Assembly (NCBI RefSeq): GCF_022601715.1
Contig: NZ_JAKVIM010000010.1
Coordinates: 62,001 to 126,000, forward strand
Reading direction: 5' to 3'
DNA: 64,000 bases
DNA from: Acinetobacter zhairuonensis
Lineage (GTDB): Bacteria; Pseudomonadota; Gammaproteobacteria; Pseudomonadales; Moraxellaceae
Part shown: one piece after another, positions 1 to 9,589 of the stretch
Layout of the letters: each line of letters opens with the position of its first letter
Position numbering within the stretch: position 1 is the first letter of the stretch
Translations under genes and position numbers: made by a program
Notes under the pieces: model-generated
Told to the model about the DNA's origin: nothing
What the model saw: only the letters and a program-made list of their open reading frames with translations
The model's database searches: none

Positions 1-1357
1 CAATAATCATAGAGCGAACCAAGGACGAACCTAAACCATCATGCAAATCATGTGATAGATGAATCCGCTCCTGAAGTCTCACATTTTCAAGTTCCAGTTT
101 ATGTTTCTCATTCATGCTGGAATATAAATCATGGCTCACCTGTTGTACTTTTTCTTCTAAGCGCTGATTAAATTTTTCTATACGCCGCGTATTACGTGCC
201 AATTTTACCCCCAAAATTAACACTACGAATATCGTAATAATCGGTGAGGTATATGGTGACAGCGGCTTAATATCCTTATGTAATTCAGAACCTAACAGCA
301 CCGTATCAAAAAGCGCACAGAATAAAATCCCTGTCAGACACATCAGTAAAAATATATATTCTCTTTTTCTGGTTCGATAGGTGACATAGCCCAAATAAAT
401 GTAGGTCAACAAAAAGAGTGCCACATACATCATAAAAATATTAAGAAATACAGCCGTCAACCATTTTACTGGAGTAAAAAAGATCACAATTAATACAATA
501 GCCGTGATTGCCCATATAACTCGTTCAATTCGAGGCAGTTCAACCCGAATGAATCGGAGTAAATAGGTACAAAAGCACACCATATACAGAATAAAAAAAC
601 TAATATTGGCTTGAGCAGCAAGAATATTATTGGTAAATGGCTTAGTTTCTGTTACTAGAATATTGGAGATAAATAAAACCCAAAGGAGACAACTTAGGGC
701 GAACCAAGCAAAAGTCGTTTCAGAACGTCTAAAAATCCAAATTGAGAAACACAATAAACCGAGGACTAAAGAAATAATGATATTAATTTCAAATAAAGTC
801 CGTCGATTCCAAATCTGTTGCTGTTGTAGGTCATACGCCGCTTGTACATTTTGAAAAGAAATTGAACCCAAGCCTGCATTCTGAAAAGCATAACCACTGA
901 CATAGATTAAAAATTCATTTTCACCCGCTTTTAAACTCGTAGGTGTAAGCACCCAGTATCGAGGTATATTCCAGCTTTTAGACAAAGGTTCAACTAAATT
1001 CTTATCTCGCCACAGCACATTACGATTGAAATAAACTGCTCCCGCAGAATTTATATAGTCGATAGAGAAGGCAAAGGACTCGTTTAAAGTTCCAGATGAA
1101 CAATCTGGTTTCCACAAAATTCTATACCAAACCCCGCCATTATAATGAGGCTCATGTTGTGACCAGTTATCAGGCAAATCCACCGTCTTCCATCCTGTTC
1201 TAGGAACATGGTTAATTGAGTCGGTTTTGACAAACTGGATGGGTTGAACTTGTATTGTACATTGCGGACTAACTGAAAAATATGATACTGCGTAGACCTG
1301 CATATGAATGCAAGCCAAGGCAAGCATACAAAAACAACGCAGAATCAATTTGGTCAT
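1..1357 (-). CDS. Sensor histidine kinase with 7TM region, HisKA_3 type (C-terminus beyond left edge)
   Basis: The frame is open from ATG at 1357 to the window edge, 452 codons. A signal peptide (about residues 1-23, ending near VYA) is followed by a beta-rich periplasmic region (24-180) resembling the sensory domain of 7TMR-DISM kinases. About seven hydrophobic helices follow (190-390), then a coiled coil, then a dimerisation/phosphoacceptor motif ERIHLSHDLHDGLGSS. H439 in LHD is the likely phosphorylated histidine, as in NarX/UhpB-type kinases. The ATPase domain lies outside the window. The start codon overlaps the stop of the response-regulator gene (ATGA at 1354-1357), so the two are translationally coupled and form one two-component system. 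The signal sensed cannot be told from sequence. Confidence 0.88.
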   Translation of the reverse strand, partial: MTKLILRCFCMLALACIHMQVYAVSYFSVSPQCTIQVQPIQFVKTDSINHVPRTGWKTVDLPDNWSQHEPHYNGGVWYRILWKPDCSSGTLNESFAFSIDYINSAGAVYFNRNVLWRDKNLVEPLSKSWNIPRYWVLTPTSLKAGENEFLIYVSGYAFQNAGLGSISFQNVQAAYDLQQQQIWNRRTLFEINIIISLVLGLLCFSIWIFRRSETTFAWFALSCLLWVLFISNILVTETKPFTNNILAAQANISFFILYMVCFCTYLLRFIRVELPRIERVIWAITAIVLIVIFFTPVKWLTAVFLNIFMMYVALFLLTYIYLGYVTYRTRKREYIFLLMCLTGILFCALFDTVLLGSELHKDIKPLSPYTSPIITIFVVLILGVKLARNTRRIEKFNQRLEEKVQQVSHDLYSSMNEKHKLELENVRLQERIHLSHDLHDGLGSSLVRSMII

Positions 1358-2052
1358 ATAATCCCTAAAGTTCTGGCAGCACTCACTGCCTTGGTCCGTT
1401 TAGAAACAGACAACTTTCTATAAATATGTTTAATATGACTTTCTACGGTATAACGTGAAACAAACAATTGTTCCGAAATTTCTCGATTACTCAAACCCTG
1501 CGCAACCAAGTCTAGAATTTCCTTTTCACGATTAGTCAAAGCCTCCATATCGGATGGCAAATTGTCATGTTCATTTTTATCTTGAGTATCTTCCTGCACC
1601 GCAATTTGTGCCAAAATCTCTCTAGCAATAAAAGGATCAATCGGCGCACCACCACGCAAAATGCTGCGTATGGCCAATAGGACTTCCGAATCATCACGTT
1701 CTTTTAGCACATAACCTGTTGCGCCCGCCTTGATGGCGGAAAACAGGCTTGCTTGCGTACTCCAGGCGGAAATCACCAAAATTAAAGCACTTGTATCGCG
1801 CTCTCTTAATTTTTCTATGAACTCAACCCCATTTCCATCTGGCAATCCCAAATCAACTAAAGCCAGTGAAATTGGGATTTCCTCCATTTTTTCGAATGCT
1901 TGTTTTAAATTAGAGACAAAATGTAAAGTCTCATTTTCATATCCCAGTTCAGTTAAAACTCGTTGAAGGCGTTTTTGTATAATTAGTTCATCTTCAAGAA
2001 TAATTACAGGTACTGGTAAAACCGTTTCAATATCATTCATGTCACACCCCAT
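1354..2052 (-). CDS. NarL/LuxR-family response regulator
   Basis: Receiver domain (about residues 14-130) with acidic pocket E20/D21 and phosphoacceptor D67 in LVDLGLPDG, conserved Lys in YVLKERDD, and a C-terminal LuxR-type helix-turn-helix (about 165-225, LTNREKEILDLVAQGLS). At 232 aa it is full length for the family. It lies upstream of and overlaps the sensor kinase by four bases, so the pair is one operon. A second ATG four codons in (base 2040) is an equally good start because a G-rich stretch precedes it. The target genes are unknown; the divergent glutamate-synthase-like gene 300 bases away is one candidate. Confidence 0.9.
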   Translation of the reverse strand: MGCDMNDIETVLPVPVIILEDELIIQKRLQRVLTELGYENETLHFVSNLKQAFEKMEEIPISLALVDLGLPDGNGVEFIEKLRERDTSALILVISAWSTQASLFSAIKAGATGYVLKERDDSEVLLAIRSILRGGAPIDPFIAREILAQIAVQEDTQDKNEHDNLPSDMEALTNREKEILDLVAQGLSNREISEQLFVSRYTVESHIKHIYRKLSVSKRTKAVSAARTLGII

Positions 2053-2356
2053 CTCTTGTTTTGAAATATACGCAGGTTTTCAAGATGACTCATATCCCTA
2101 TATTTGGGTAATTTGAAGCGCTCTCCCTGATTTATGCTTCTTATATCCTTAAGATACACTTATAGCCGAATATTTACACAATAAAACTGCACTGTCGCAT
2201 AAATTAAATGAAAGTAAACATTATCCCTATGTAAACCTATCGACTTATCTCATGATTTATTAATGGACTTCTCACACAAATTATAACTTGTACTCTTATC
2301 TCAATATTGGCATTGTGGAAACAGATATCCATCAGGTACAAGGATGAATTACAACA
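2053..2356. promoter_or_regulatory. Divergent intergenic region between response regulator and glutamate-synthase-like gene
   Basis: These 304 bases have no convincing open frame. The stretch is AT-rich and must contain the promoters of both divergent genes, but no box stands out clearly enough to place. Confidence 0.4.
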
Positions 2357-4027
2357 ATGCCGAATCCTGCACAATCCATTCGCCATAAATTATTAAATAC
2401 TTTTTTTTCGCGACATTCTGTTTGGTTCACCTGCATATTTATTGCCCTGAGCATTACTTGGTTCAGGCTAAATTATGCACCGCACTATATCTATTATTTT
2501 ATTTCAGATACGGTACTGAATTCCTTATGGCTCATCACTACCCTTTTGAGCCTACTCGGTCTATATGATTTATTACAAAATCAACATGCCATCTTAAAAA
2601 ACTATCCTATTATGGGACATTTTCGTTTTTTATTTGAAGAGGTTAGACCTGAAATTCGTCAGTATTTTATTGAATCAGACGATGATGCCCTGCCATTTTC
2701 TCGTATGCAGCGCAGCTTGGTATACCAACGTTCGAAGAATGAAAACTCGGACAAACCTTTTGGTTCGATCATCGACGTCTATCAACAAGACTATCGGTTT
2801 ATGACCCATTCTATCCAGCCTTGCCCACCTGCGGATCCTTCGACCTTTCGGATTCAGATTGGCAGTTCACAATGCACTCAACCCTATAATGCATCGATTA
2901 TGAATATTTCTGCCATGAGTTTTGGCAGTCTCAGTGCCAATGCCATCCGCGCATTGAACAAAGGCGCTCAATTAGGCAACTTTTATCATGATACTGGTGA
3001 GGGCAGTCTTAGCCCTTATCATCTGGAATATGGCGGTGATATTGTTTGGGAAATTGGCAGTGGATATTTTGGCTGCCGTACTGAAGATGGAACTTTTGAT
3101 CCGATCAAATTCGCGCAGCAAGCCGTGCTCCCGCAAATTAAAATGATTGAGATTAAACTTTCGCAAGGTGCCAAACCTGGACATGGCGGGATTTTACCGA
3201 AAGATAAGATTTCAGCAGAAATTGCACAAATCCGTGGTATTCCTCGTGATCGAGATTGCATTTCTCCCTCCAAACATTCCGCGTTTAATACCCCGATTGA
3301 AATGCTGCAATTCATTCAAACATTGCGCGAACTTTCAGGAGGAAAACCTGTCGGATTTAAACTCTGTATTGGTCAGCCATGGCAATTTATGGGCATTGTA
3401 AAAGCGATGCTGCATACCCAAATCTTACCTGATTTTATTGTCGTTGATGGCTCTGAAGGTGGAACTGGCGCTGCACCGATTGAATTAATTAACAATATGG
3501 GCACACCGCTACGTGAAGGTGTACTCTTTGTACACAATACCTTAGTGGGTGCAGGACTGCGAAAACAAATCAAGATTGGTGCCAGTGGTAAAATTATCAG
3601 TGCTTTTGATATTGCCAGCACCATGGCCATTGGTGCGGATTGGGTCAATTCTGCACGTGGTTTTATGTTTGCGATAGGCTGTATTCAAGCACAAAGCTGC
3701 CATACCAATCAGTGCCCTGTGGGTGTAGCAACCCAAGATCAAGACCGCCAAAAAGCCCTACATGTATCTTCCAAAGCAGAACGGGTATTTCACTTCCACA
3801 AAAATACCATGCATGCCTTATCTGAAATGATTGCTGCGGCAGGCTTACGCCATCCGTCAGATATCAAAGCTCACCATTTAGCGCAGCGCTTGAATGATCG
3901 TGAAATTAAAAACTATGCACAACTGCATTTTTGGTTAAAAGACGGCGAACTACTTAATTGCGAAAATAAAGATGAAGAAAATTTTTATTTCCGTATGTGG
4001 AATATGGCGAAAATGGAATATTTCTAA
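2357..4027 (+). CDS. FMN-binding glutamate synthase-like protein
   Basis: The 556-aa protein has two N-terminal membrane helices (about residues 20-42 and 50-70) followed by a domain like the FMN/3Fe-4S synthase domain of glutamate synthase. Supporting motifs are GEGSLSPYHLEYGGD, KLSQGAKPGHGGILP, the glycine-rich VVDGSEGGTGAAP, and a cysteine cluster GCIQAQSCHTNQCPVG matching the 3Fe-4S ligand pattern. It lacks the glutamine amidotransferase and GXGXG domains of GltB, so it belongs to the stand-alone membrane-linked family whose substrate is not settled. It is monocistronic, with a strong terminator 11 bases after the stop. Confidence 0.85.
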   Translation: MPNPAQSIRHKLLNTFFSRHSVWFTCIFIALSITWFRLNYAPHYIYYFISDTVLNSLWLITTLLSLLGLYDLLQNQHAILKNYPIMGHFRFLFEEVRPEIRQYFIESDDDALPFSRMQRSLVYQRSKNENSDKPFGSIIDVYQQDYRFMTHSIQPCPPADPSTFRIQIGSSQCTQPYNASIMNISAMSFGSLSANAIRALNKGAQLGNFYHDTGEGSLSPYHLEYGGDIVWEIGSGYFGCRTEDGTFDPIKFAQQAVLPQIKMIEIKLSQGAKPGHGGILPKDKISAEIAQIRGIPRDRDCISPSKHSAFNTPIEMLQFIQTLRELSGGKPVGFKLCIGQPWQFMGIVKAMLHTQILPDFIVVDGSEGGTGAAPIELINNMGTPLREGVLFVHNTLVGAGLRKQIKIGASGKIISAFDIASTMAIGADWVNSARGFMFAIGCIQAQSCHTNQCPVGVATQDQDRQKALHVSSKAERVFHFHKNTMHALSEMIAAAGLRHPSDIKAHHLAQRLNDREIKNYAQLHFWLKDGELLNCENKDEENFYFRMWNMAKMEYF

Positions 4028-4037
4028 ACATAATAAG

Positions 4038-4067
4038 ACTGGGCTGAAATCTCAGCCCAGTTTTTTT
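4038..4067 (+). terminator. Rho-independent terminator of the glutamate-synthase-like gene
   Basis: Perfect 10-bp stem ACTGGGCTGA (4038-4047) / TCAGCCCAGT (4052-4061) with a 4-nt loop, followed by a run of T. The U-tract is on the plus strand only. Confidence 0.9.
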
Positions 4068-4093
4068 CGAATCAATTATAAAACTAAAGAAGC

Positions 4094-5137
4094 TTAGTAA
4101 TACTCACCTGAACTATGCGCATGAAGAAACGCTGGAATTAACCCCGTCAATGCCGCACGAATATCTGCACGCTCATTAATGAGTTGATGAGAACCCTCTT
4201 CCAACATCAGCAACGTCTGTAAGCGGAACTTTTGCCGAATAAATTCAATGTTATAACGCCAGTCTACAGTCTGATCCAAAGCGCCTTGAGCCAACCACAC
4301 TGGAATACGACAAGGTGGTCGCTCTTCCATTTGCTGCATCCATTTTGACATCGCCAAAATCCAATCCATGCCCATCATGCGCGGTTGCAAAGGGTCTTTT
4401 AAACGCACAAAGCGCAAAAATTCGGGATTATGGTTATTGCGACGGAAATGGCGAGGCACTTGACGTTTAATCCGACGGATGATGCCTAAGCCTACAGAAT
4501 TATGCCACCAAGCGGTTTTCGCAGGACGAATCAATGGAGACAGCAACAACACCCGCTCGACATAAGGATTTTCACGTCGCTCTGCAAATTCTAGTAAATG
4601 ATGCATCCAGATTGCACCACCTGTACTCTGTCCGATGCCTAGCCAAGGTTTCGGAAGCTGTGAGGCGTTTTTCACATACTGATACACCGCATGCAGTACG
4701 CTCTGATAGTGATCAAAATCTTGAATACTGGCAGGTGAGCCATCACTCAAACCATGACCTGGCAAATCATAAGTGAGCACACTGAAACCTTGCTCCAGCA
4801 ATTCACGAATAATTGGTTGATAGATCCCACTGTGTTCTAAATAGCCATGTAAGAGAAACACCGTCCCTTTTATTTTTAATTCACCCTCTGCATTGGCTTT
4901 CGGCTGGAAAACTTGGACATGCAGTTTAAACAACGGCATTTGCACAAAGCCTTGCCAGTGCTCGCAGTTCAGTAAATGCAAGCCATACAACTTACGGTAA
5001 GCTTGCAATTCAACTGAAGGAGCGAATGCATGATTCAAATTTAATGGATTTAAAACTTGCGGAGTCGTCTCTCGACTTGGTACCGGCAAATCCAATTGTT
5101 TTAAGATATTAGGATTTAAAAAAGGAATTTCAGGCAT
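4094..5137 (-). CDS. Alpha/beta hydrolase (Hydrolase_4 / monoglyceride-lipase-like)
   Basis: Serine hydrolase of about 347 aa. The oxyanion region is FLLHGYLEHSG, the nucleophile elbow is GIGQSTGGA (Ser in GQSTG), and a late Asp (QGALDQTVDW) and His (EEGSHQLINE) complete a plausible triad. This pattern fits the lysophospholipase/monoglyceride-lipase group. I place the start at ATG 5137, not at the in-frame TTG at 5155, because this ATG overlaps the stop of the preceding gene as TAATG and has GAGG eight bases upstream. It is the last gene of a leftward operon with the ElyC-like gene and murB. No signal peptide is evident. Confidence 0.85.
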   Translation of the reverse strand: MPEIPFLNPNILKQLDLPVPSRETTPQVLNPLNLNHAFAPSVELQAYRKLYGLHLLNCEHWQGFVQMPLFKLHVQVFQPKANAEGELKIKGTVFLLHGYLEHSGIYQPIIRELLEQGFSVLTYDLPGHGLSDGSPASIQDFDHYQSVLHAVYQYVKNASQLPKPWLGIGQSTGGAIWMHHLLEFAERRENPYVERVLLLSPLIRPAKTAWWHNSVGLGIIRRIKRQVPRHFRRNNHNPEFLRFVRLKDPLQPRMMGMDWILAMSKWMQQMEERPPCRIPVWLAQGALDQTVDWRYNIEFIRQKFRLQTLLMLEEGSHQLINERADIRAALTGLIPAFLHAHSSGEYY

Positions 5138-6258
5138 TAGGGTACCTCGCGGCAATCGCTTGAGCCAAATAACATGTCGCGAATGGTCGCCAACATTTCA
5201 TAATTTGCACGACGGCTATGATCATAGTTTTGTTGGCTCGGCTGCCAAGCCGTTAATTGTGTTGGCATGGGTGCCTCAATCGGTACGGTCTCTATGCCAT
5301 TTAAGGCAAATAAGCGACGTGTTCTTGGCATATGGTACTGGTCAGTAATCAGAATTACTGTCGGTGCTCCCCCTTTCTTTTGTAATAATAGCGAGCTAAA
5401 CCGTGAATTTTCACAGGTATTCATACTCCTATTTTCCAATAGTTTGGCATCTACACCACGTTCTTTTAACCAACTCTGCATATAAGGTGCTTCTACACCA
5501 CTGAGTACAATGGGTAATTTATATTGCTTCTCTACTTCTAAAGTTTTCTCCAGTCTTAATTTTGTATAGTTATTCACTACAATATCTTTTCTATTCTTGT
5601 CTAAGGTTAAGCCACCACCTAAAACCACTATCGCATAAGGTTGTGATATCACTTCTTTTGGCGTTTCATTTTGCTCTTTAATTTGAGCAATGTCTTTTTC
5701 TATTTGCTTCGGATCAGCATTTTCAACAACAGGCTCGACCTCATGTGTTTGCAAAAATTCTAGATACTTTTCCATTAAGGCTTTATTTTCTTTACTGTCC
5801 AACTCCAAAAGTTCTTTCACATTCTGAGTAGGATCTTCAGGTTCAGAAGAGGCCTGCTCTGGATCTGCCAAAAGTGGGACTTGAGGACGTTCTTCTTCCT
5901 GAGCTTGCTCTTGCTGCTCTTTATTAATTAACTCTTGCAAGGCTGTATAGCGTGCCTGAATTTGCGGCAAATTTTCAGAATTGTTTTGCTGAATTTCCTG
6001 CTCCATCAACTTGAGATAAGCTTGACGTGCAATCCACAAATTAGAACCCGGTTCTAAATTCTCCGCCACACTCAGCGCTGCCTTTTTTTGGCTTTGTGCA
6101 GCCACTTCATTCACTTCCACAGGAACGAAGGTGTTTAAAGTCTTGACCACCAATTTTGAATAAAATGGCGAGTAAATAAAAATCACTAGGCAGCCCAAAA
6201 GCACAAAAAGCAAAGCTGCAATTTGTACTAAACGAACCATCCAATGTTTTTTAGCCAT
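5137..6258 (-). CDS. ElyC/SanA/YdcF-family (DUF218) membrane-anchored protein
   Basis: N-terminal membrane anchor (about residues 8-31), then a charged Glu/Gln-rich linker (roughly 55-185) likely to form coiled coil, then a DUF218 domain beginning at YAIVVLGGGLT and including SMNTCENSRF and ITDQYHMPRT. Family members (ElyC, SanA) are inner-membrane proteins linked to envelope integrity and undecaprenyl-phosphate or peptidoglycan metabolism. The murB gene directly upstream fits a cell-wall role. ATG 6258 lies three bases after the murB stop and is preferred to the TTG at 6261. The long linker makes the protein larger than typical SanA. Confidence 0.82.
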   Translation of the reverse strand: MAKKHWMVRLVQIAALLFVLLGCLVIFIYSPFYSKLVVKTLNTFVPVEVNEVAAQSQKKAALSVAENLEPGSNLWIARQAYLKLMEQEIQQNNSENLPQIQARYTALQELINKEQQEQAQEEERPQVPLLADPEQASSEPEDPTQNVKELLELDSKENKALMEKYLEFLQTHEVEPVVENADPKQIEKDIAQIKEQNETPKEVISQPYAIVVLGGGLTLDKNRKDIVVNNYTKLRLEKTLEVEKQYKLPIVLSGVEAPYMQSWLKERGVDAKLLENRSMNTCENSRFSSLLLQKKGGAPTVILITDQYHMPRTRRLFALNGIETVPIEAPMPTQLTAWQPSQQNYDHSRRANYEMLATIRDMLFGSSDCREVP

Positions 6259-6261
6259 CAA

Positions 6262-7296
6262 TTATTCCGTATGTGATTGAATTAAACCGACTGTATTAAA
6301 TAAAACAGGCTCAGGTTCTAAGGCAATATTAAATTTAGCCAATACGTCCTGCTGAACCGCGCGGTAAGTTGCTTGTACATCAGTCAACGTTGCCTGTTCG
6401 TAGTTCACCAGCACCAAAGCCTGTTTGGCAAACATACCCACCATGCCTAAACGTTTGCCTTTCCAACCCGCCTGATCAATGAGCCAACCTGCAGCAATTT
6501 TAATCTGTCCATTGGCTTGAGGATAATGGGGTAATTGAGGGAATTTCGTAGTTATTTGGTCAAAGCTTTGTTGAGAAATCACAGGATTTTTAAAAAAACT
6601 CCCTACGTTTGGAAACTCTTTAGGATCAGGCAGCTTACTTTGGCGTATTTGAATCACTTGATTTTGCAAGTTTTTAGCGGTGAGATTTTCACCAACCGCT
6701 TGCTTTAAATCACCATAATTTAATTTTAAATCCGCATGTTTTAAAAGCTGAAAGATCACTTGACTAATGACATAACGCTCAGGTTCATCTTTAAAAATAC
6801 TGTGTCGATAGGCAAAATGACAATCTTGAGCAGTAATCTCAGTGAACTGTTTTAATTTTCGATCATACACGCGTACTGATCGAATAAATTCGCCAACTTC
6901 TACTCCATAAGCCCCAATATTCTGGACTGGAGATGCCCCCACCAAACCTGGAATCAAGGCTAAATTTTGCAACCCATATAAATGCTGTTCTGTGGTCCAG
7001 AGTACAAAATCATGCCAACCTTGCCCAGCACCAACAGAAATTGTTTTGCTCGCGTCATCTTCATTCAAGGTTTCTATACCCTGAATATCCATATGAATTA
7101 CGAGCGCATGAATCTGTTCAGGTAAAAGCATGTTGCTCCCCCCCGACAGAATTAAAATATTGAGTTGCTGTTGTTCGGCATAAGATAAAGCATCCAACAA
7201 CATGCTTTCATTTTCGACTTTCACATAATGAGATGCGACTGAACCCAAATTAAGCGTATTAAATGGCTGAAGTTGAACGTTATTCTGAATATGCAT
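6262..7296 (-). CDS. murB: UDP-N-acetylenolpyruvoylglucosamine reductase MurB
   Basis: This FAD/NADPH enzyme completes UDP-MurNAc synthesis in the cytoplasm. The FAD-binding segment shows [12 protein letters not shown] and [19 protein letters not shown], and the C-terminal domain contains [11 protein letters not shown] with the catalytic Ser and a final Glu region (EPEPVLF). The 344 aa length matches the type I E. coli-like enzyme. It follows the phosphatase gene by 13 bases and leads into the ElyC-like gene, so all are probably one transcript. Confidence 0.96.
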   Translation of the reverse strand: MHIQNNVQLQPFNTLNLGSVASHYVKVENESMLLDALSYAEQQQLNILILSGGSNMLLPEQIHALVIHMDIQGIETLNEDDASKTISVGAGQGWHDFVLWTTEQHLYGLQNLALIPGLVGASPVQNIGAYGVEVGEFIRSVRVYDRKLKQFTEITAQDCHFAYRHSIFKDEPERYVISQVIFQLLKHADLKLNYGDLKQAVGENLTAKNLQNQVIQIRQSKLPDPKEFPNVGSFFKNPVISQQSFDQITTKFPQLPHYPQANGQIKIAAGWLIDQAGWKGKRLGMVGMFAKQALVLVNYEQATLTDVQATYRAVQQDVLAKFNIALEPEPVLFNTVGLIQSHTE

Positions 7297-7309
7297 GCTT
7301 AAACCCGAA

Positions 7310-7819
7310 CTAGCCTTTCAGCTGTTGTTGAAGTACCTGAACCCAAGCCAAACTACTTGATTCACATTGATCAAGTACCCGCTCAAATCCATCATCGCCA
7401 CCATAATAAGGGTCTGGCACAGCTTGTTGAAGAAATTTTTGATCATGCTGACTCATCAGGGCAATCTTTGCTCGAAGCATGTGTTGTCCCAAAACTGATT
7501 GAGCTTGATCCATTAGAGATTGAATATCTTCTAAATTTTCATAATCCATCGCCAGAATTAGGTCAAATTCAGCAAAGTCTTGCAAATTAAGCTGACGCGC
7601 ACGTAAAGCGGACAAATCGTAGCCACGCTTTTTGGCATGTTTCTGGCTTCTTAAATCGGGTGCTTTATTCGGATGATAATTACTGGTCCCTGCTGAATCG
7701 ACCATGATATTGAGTTGATGCGCATCACAATAATGTCTAAGCACAACTTCTGCAGTTGGTGAGCGGCAGATATTTCCAAGACAGACACATAACACCTTAT
7801 AGGGCGTTTGCGATGACAT
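7310..7819 (-). CDS. Low-molecular-weight protein-tyrosine phosphatase
   Basis: The P-loop CLGNICRS (CX5R) lies near the N-terminus, and the Asp general-acid loop is [13 protein letters not shown], which together define LMW-PTP. The protein is about 169 aa. An in-frame GTG exists at 7825, but ATG 7819 has GAGG five bases upstream and is the likely start. It is the first gene of the leftward group with murB. No BY-kinase or capsule genes adjoin it, so it is probably a housekeeping phosphatase rather than the capsule Wzb. Confidence 0.9.
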   Translation of the reverse strand: MSSQTPYKVLCVCLGNICRSPTAEVVLRHYCDAHQLNIMVDSAGTSNYHPNKAPDLRSQKHAKKRGYDLSALRARQLNLQDFAEFDLILAMDYENLEDIQSLMDQAQSVLGQHMLRAKIALMSQHDQKFLQQAVPDPYYGGDDGFERVLDQCESSSLAWVQVLQQQLKG

Positions 7820-7939
7820 AAGCACCTCAATAGATCGTTTATTTTGCAGGAGCTTATGTTAAGTTATTTGCAGGATGAATCCCACTAAAACTGTATAACA
7901 AAAACGTGTAAATAATGATAAAGCGAGAAGGAATTGCCC

Positions 7940-9100
7940 ATGTATGACTTTCAGTTTCAAACAGTTGCCCGAATTATTTCAGGGCTAGGCTCAATTCAGG
8001 AACTCTGTACAATTTTGACTGAACAGCGATGTAAAAAAGTACTATTGGTTACTGATAACGGTATGCTACAACAGCAATTACATCTACCTATATTAGAAAT
8101 TTTAGAACATCTTCATTTGCCCTATGTGACTTATGCCGATGTGATTGCAGATCCACCTGAACAAATTGTGAATGCTGCCGTTAAATTCGCCAAACAAGAA
8201 AAGATTGATACGGTGATTGGTTTTGGCGGTGGCAGTTCTTTGGATGTTGCCAAACTAATTGCCGTTCTGGCACATCCTGAGCAGCAACAAAGTTTATCTG
8301 AGCTTTACGGTATCAATAATGCTAAGTCTCCTCGACTGCCTTTAATCTTGATTCCAACTACAGCAGGTACTGGCTCCGAAGTTACGCCAATTTCAATTGT
8401 CACTACAGGTAAAACTACAAAAATGGGCATTGTTTCGCCCGTGCTTTATGCGGACGTTGCCATTTTGGATGCCACCTTTACTCAAAATCTGCCCGCACAT
8501 ATCACTGCGGCAACTGGAATTGACGCGATGGTACATGCCATAGAAGCGTATACATCAAAGTTAAAGAAGAATTTATATGCCGATATGTTAGCTAAACAGG
8601 CATTACGACTTTTAAATCAAAACATCAAACTGGTGCTGGAAGATGGTTCTAATCTAGAAGCGCGCCAAAATATGCTGAATGGTTCCATGTTTGCGGGACA
8701 AGCTTTTGCCAATGCACCTGTCGGTGCGGTTCACGCACTGGCTTATCCTTTGGGGGGGCATTTCCATATTTCACATGGACATAGCAATGCCTTGGTCTTA
8801 ACCGAAGTCTTGAAATTCAATGCGCCAAATGCCAAACATTTATATGCAGAATTGATGACATGGATGGACCCTTACAGCACGGGATGTACCGATGGTTTAT
8901 GTGATTTGTTTATCGACCATATGCAAAATCATTTAGATCGAAGTGGGCTACCCCTAAAACTCAATGCCCTAGATGTTCCAGAAAATGCCATTTCACAACT
9001 GGCACAGGATGCCATGCTACAAACTCGACTGTTACAAAACAATCCACGTGATCTTACGCTACGAGATGCTGAACACATTTATCAAGCGATTTATAACTAA
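7940..9100 (+). CDS. Iron-containing (group III) alcohol dehydrogenase
   Basis: NAD(P)-binding GFGGGSSLDVAKL, the TTAGTGSEVTP motif, and metal-ligand region GIDAMVHAIEAYTSK with later histidines in GAVHALAYPLGGHFHISHGHS are the classic signature of the Fe-ADH family. Length is 386 aa. ATG 7940 is preceded by AAGGA at good spacing; the in-frame TTG at 7934 is less likely. The thioesterase gene follows 24 bases later, probably in one transcript. The substrate (an alcohol/aldehyde or a lactaldehyde-like diol) cannot be assigned. Confidence 0.92.
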   Translation: MYDFQFQTVARIISGLGSIQELCTILTEQRCKKVLLVTDNGMLQQQLHLPILEILEHLHLPYVTYADVIADPPEQIVNAAVKFAKQEKIDTVIGFGGGSSLDVAKLIAVLAHPEQQQSLSELYGINNAKSPRLPLILIPTTAGTGSEVTPISIVTTGKTTKMGIVSPVLYADVAILDATFTQNLPAHITAATGIDAMVHAIEAYTSKLKKNLYADMLAKQALRLLNQNIKLVLEDGSNLEARQNMLNGSMFAGQAFANAPVGAVHALAYPLGGHFHISHGHSNALVLTEVLKFNAPNAKHLYAELMTWMDPYSTGCTDGLCDLFIDHMQNHLDRSGLPLKLNALDVPENAISQLAQDAMLQTRLLQNNPRDLTLRDAEHIYQAIYN

Positions 9101-9124
9101 CTAGACTTTCGGCAAAGGAACTGC

Positions 9125-9586
9125 ATGCAAATGAAACTTCAAGCAAAACTTCGAGAAAATTACCCTTTTATTTTCCCGATCCAAACACGTTGGTCGGATA
9201 ATGATATTTATGGGCACGTGAATAATGTCAATTACTACAGTTTTTTTGATACTGCAGCCAATGCTCTACTGATTCAAAAAACCCATTTTGATATCCATCA
9301 TTCGCCTATTATTGGCTTGGTCGTGAGTTCATCTTGCCAGTTTTTACAAGAACTAAGTTATCCCGAAATAATTGAAGTCGGCGTTGCAATTAAACGCATC
9401 GGAAATAGTTCATTGGAATACGACTTGGCAATTTTTAAAGTCAATCAAGATACGGCTGCTGCACAAGGACAATTTATTCACGTATTTGTTGATCGGGAAC
9501 AGCGTAAAAGTACCCCGATCCCGACTCACATGCGTCAGGCACTACAAGCTTATATGCAAGTTGAGCCTGAACCTAAATTTGTCTGA
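9125..9586 (+). CDS. Acyl-CoA thioesterase, 4HBT hot-dog fold (YbgC-like)
   Basis: The active-site signature RWSDNDIYGHVNNVNYYSFF includes the conserved Asp and the HVNN loop of 4-hydroxybenzoyl-CoA-type thioesterases. The length of 153 aa is typical. The start ATG 9125 has AAAGGA five bases upstream. It follows the alcohol dehydrogenase closely and ends three bases before the convergent dnaX stop, so there is no room for a separate terminator between them. Confidence 0.9.
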   Translation: MQMKLQAKLRENYPFIFPIQTRWSDNDIYGHVNNVNYYSFFDTAANALLIQKTHFDIHHSPIIGLVVSSSCQFLQELSYPEIIEVGVAIKRIGNSSLEYDLAIFKVNQDTAAAQGQFIHVFVDREQRKSTPIPTHMRQALQAYMQVEPEPKFV

Positions 9587-9589
9587 AGC

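Noticed and set aside
1084..1323. 79-codon minus-strand frame within the sensor-kinase region
   Set aside because: It is a shifted frame of the real kinase gene, which reads openly from 1357 to the left edge.
7850..7875. Sequence TTATGTTAAGT resembling a XerD arm
   Set aside because: The 11 bases one core-length upstream do not resemble a XerC arm, so it is not a full recombination site.
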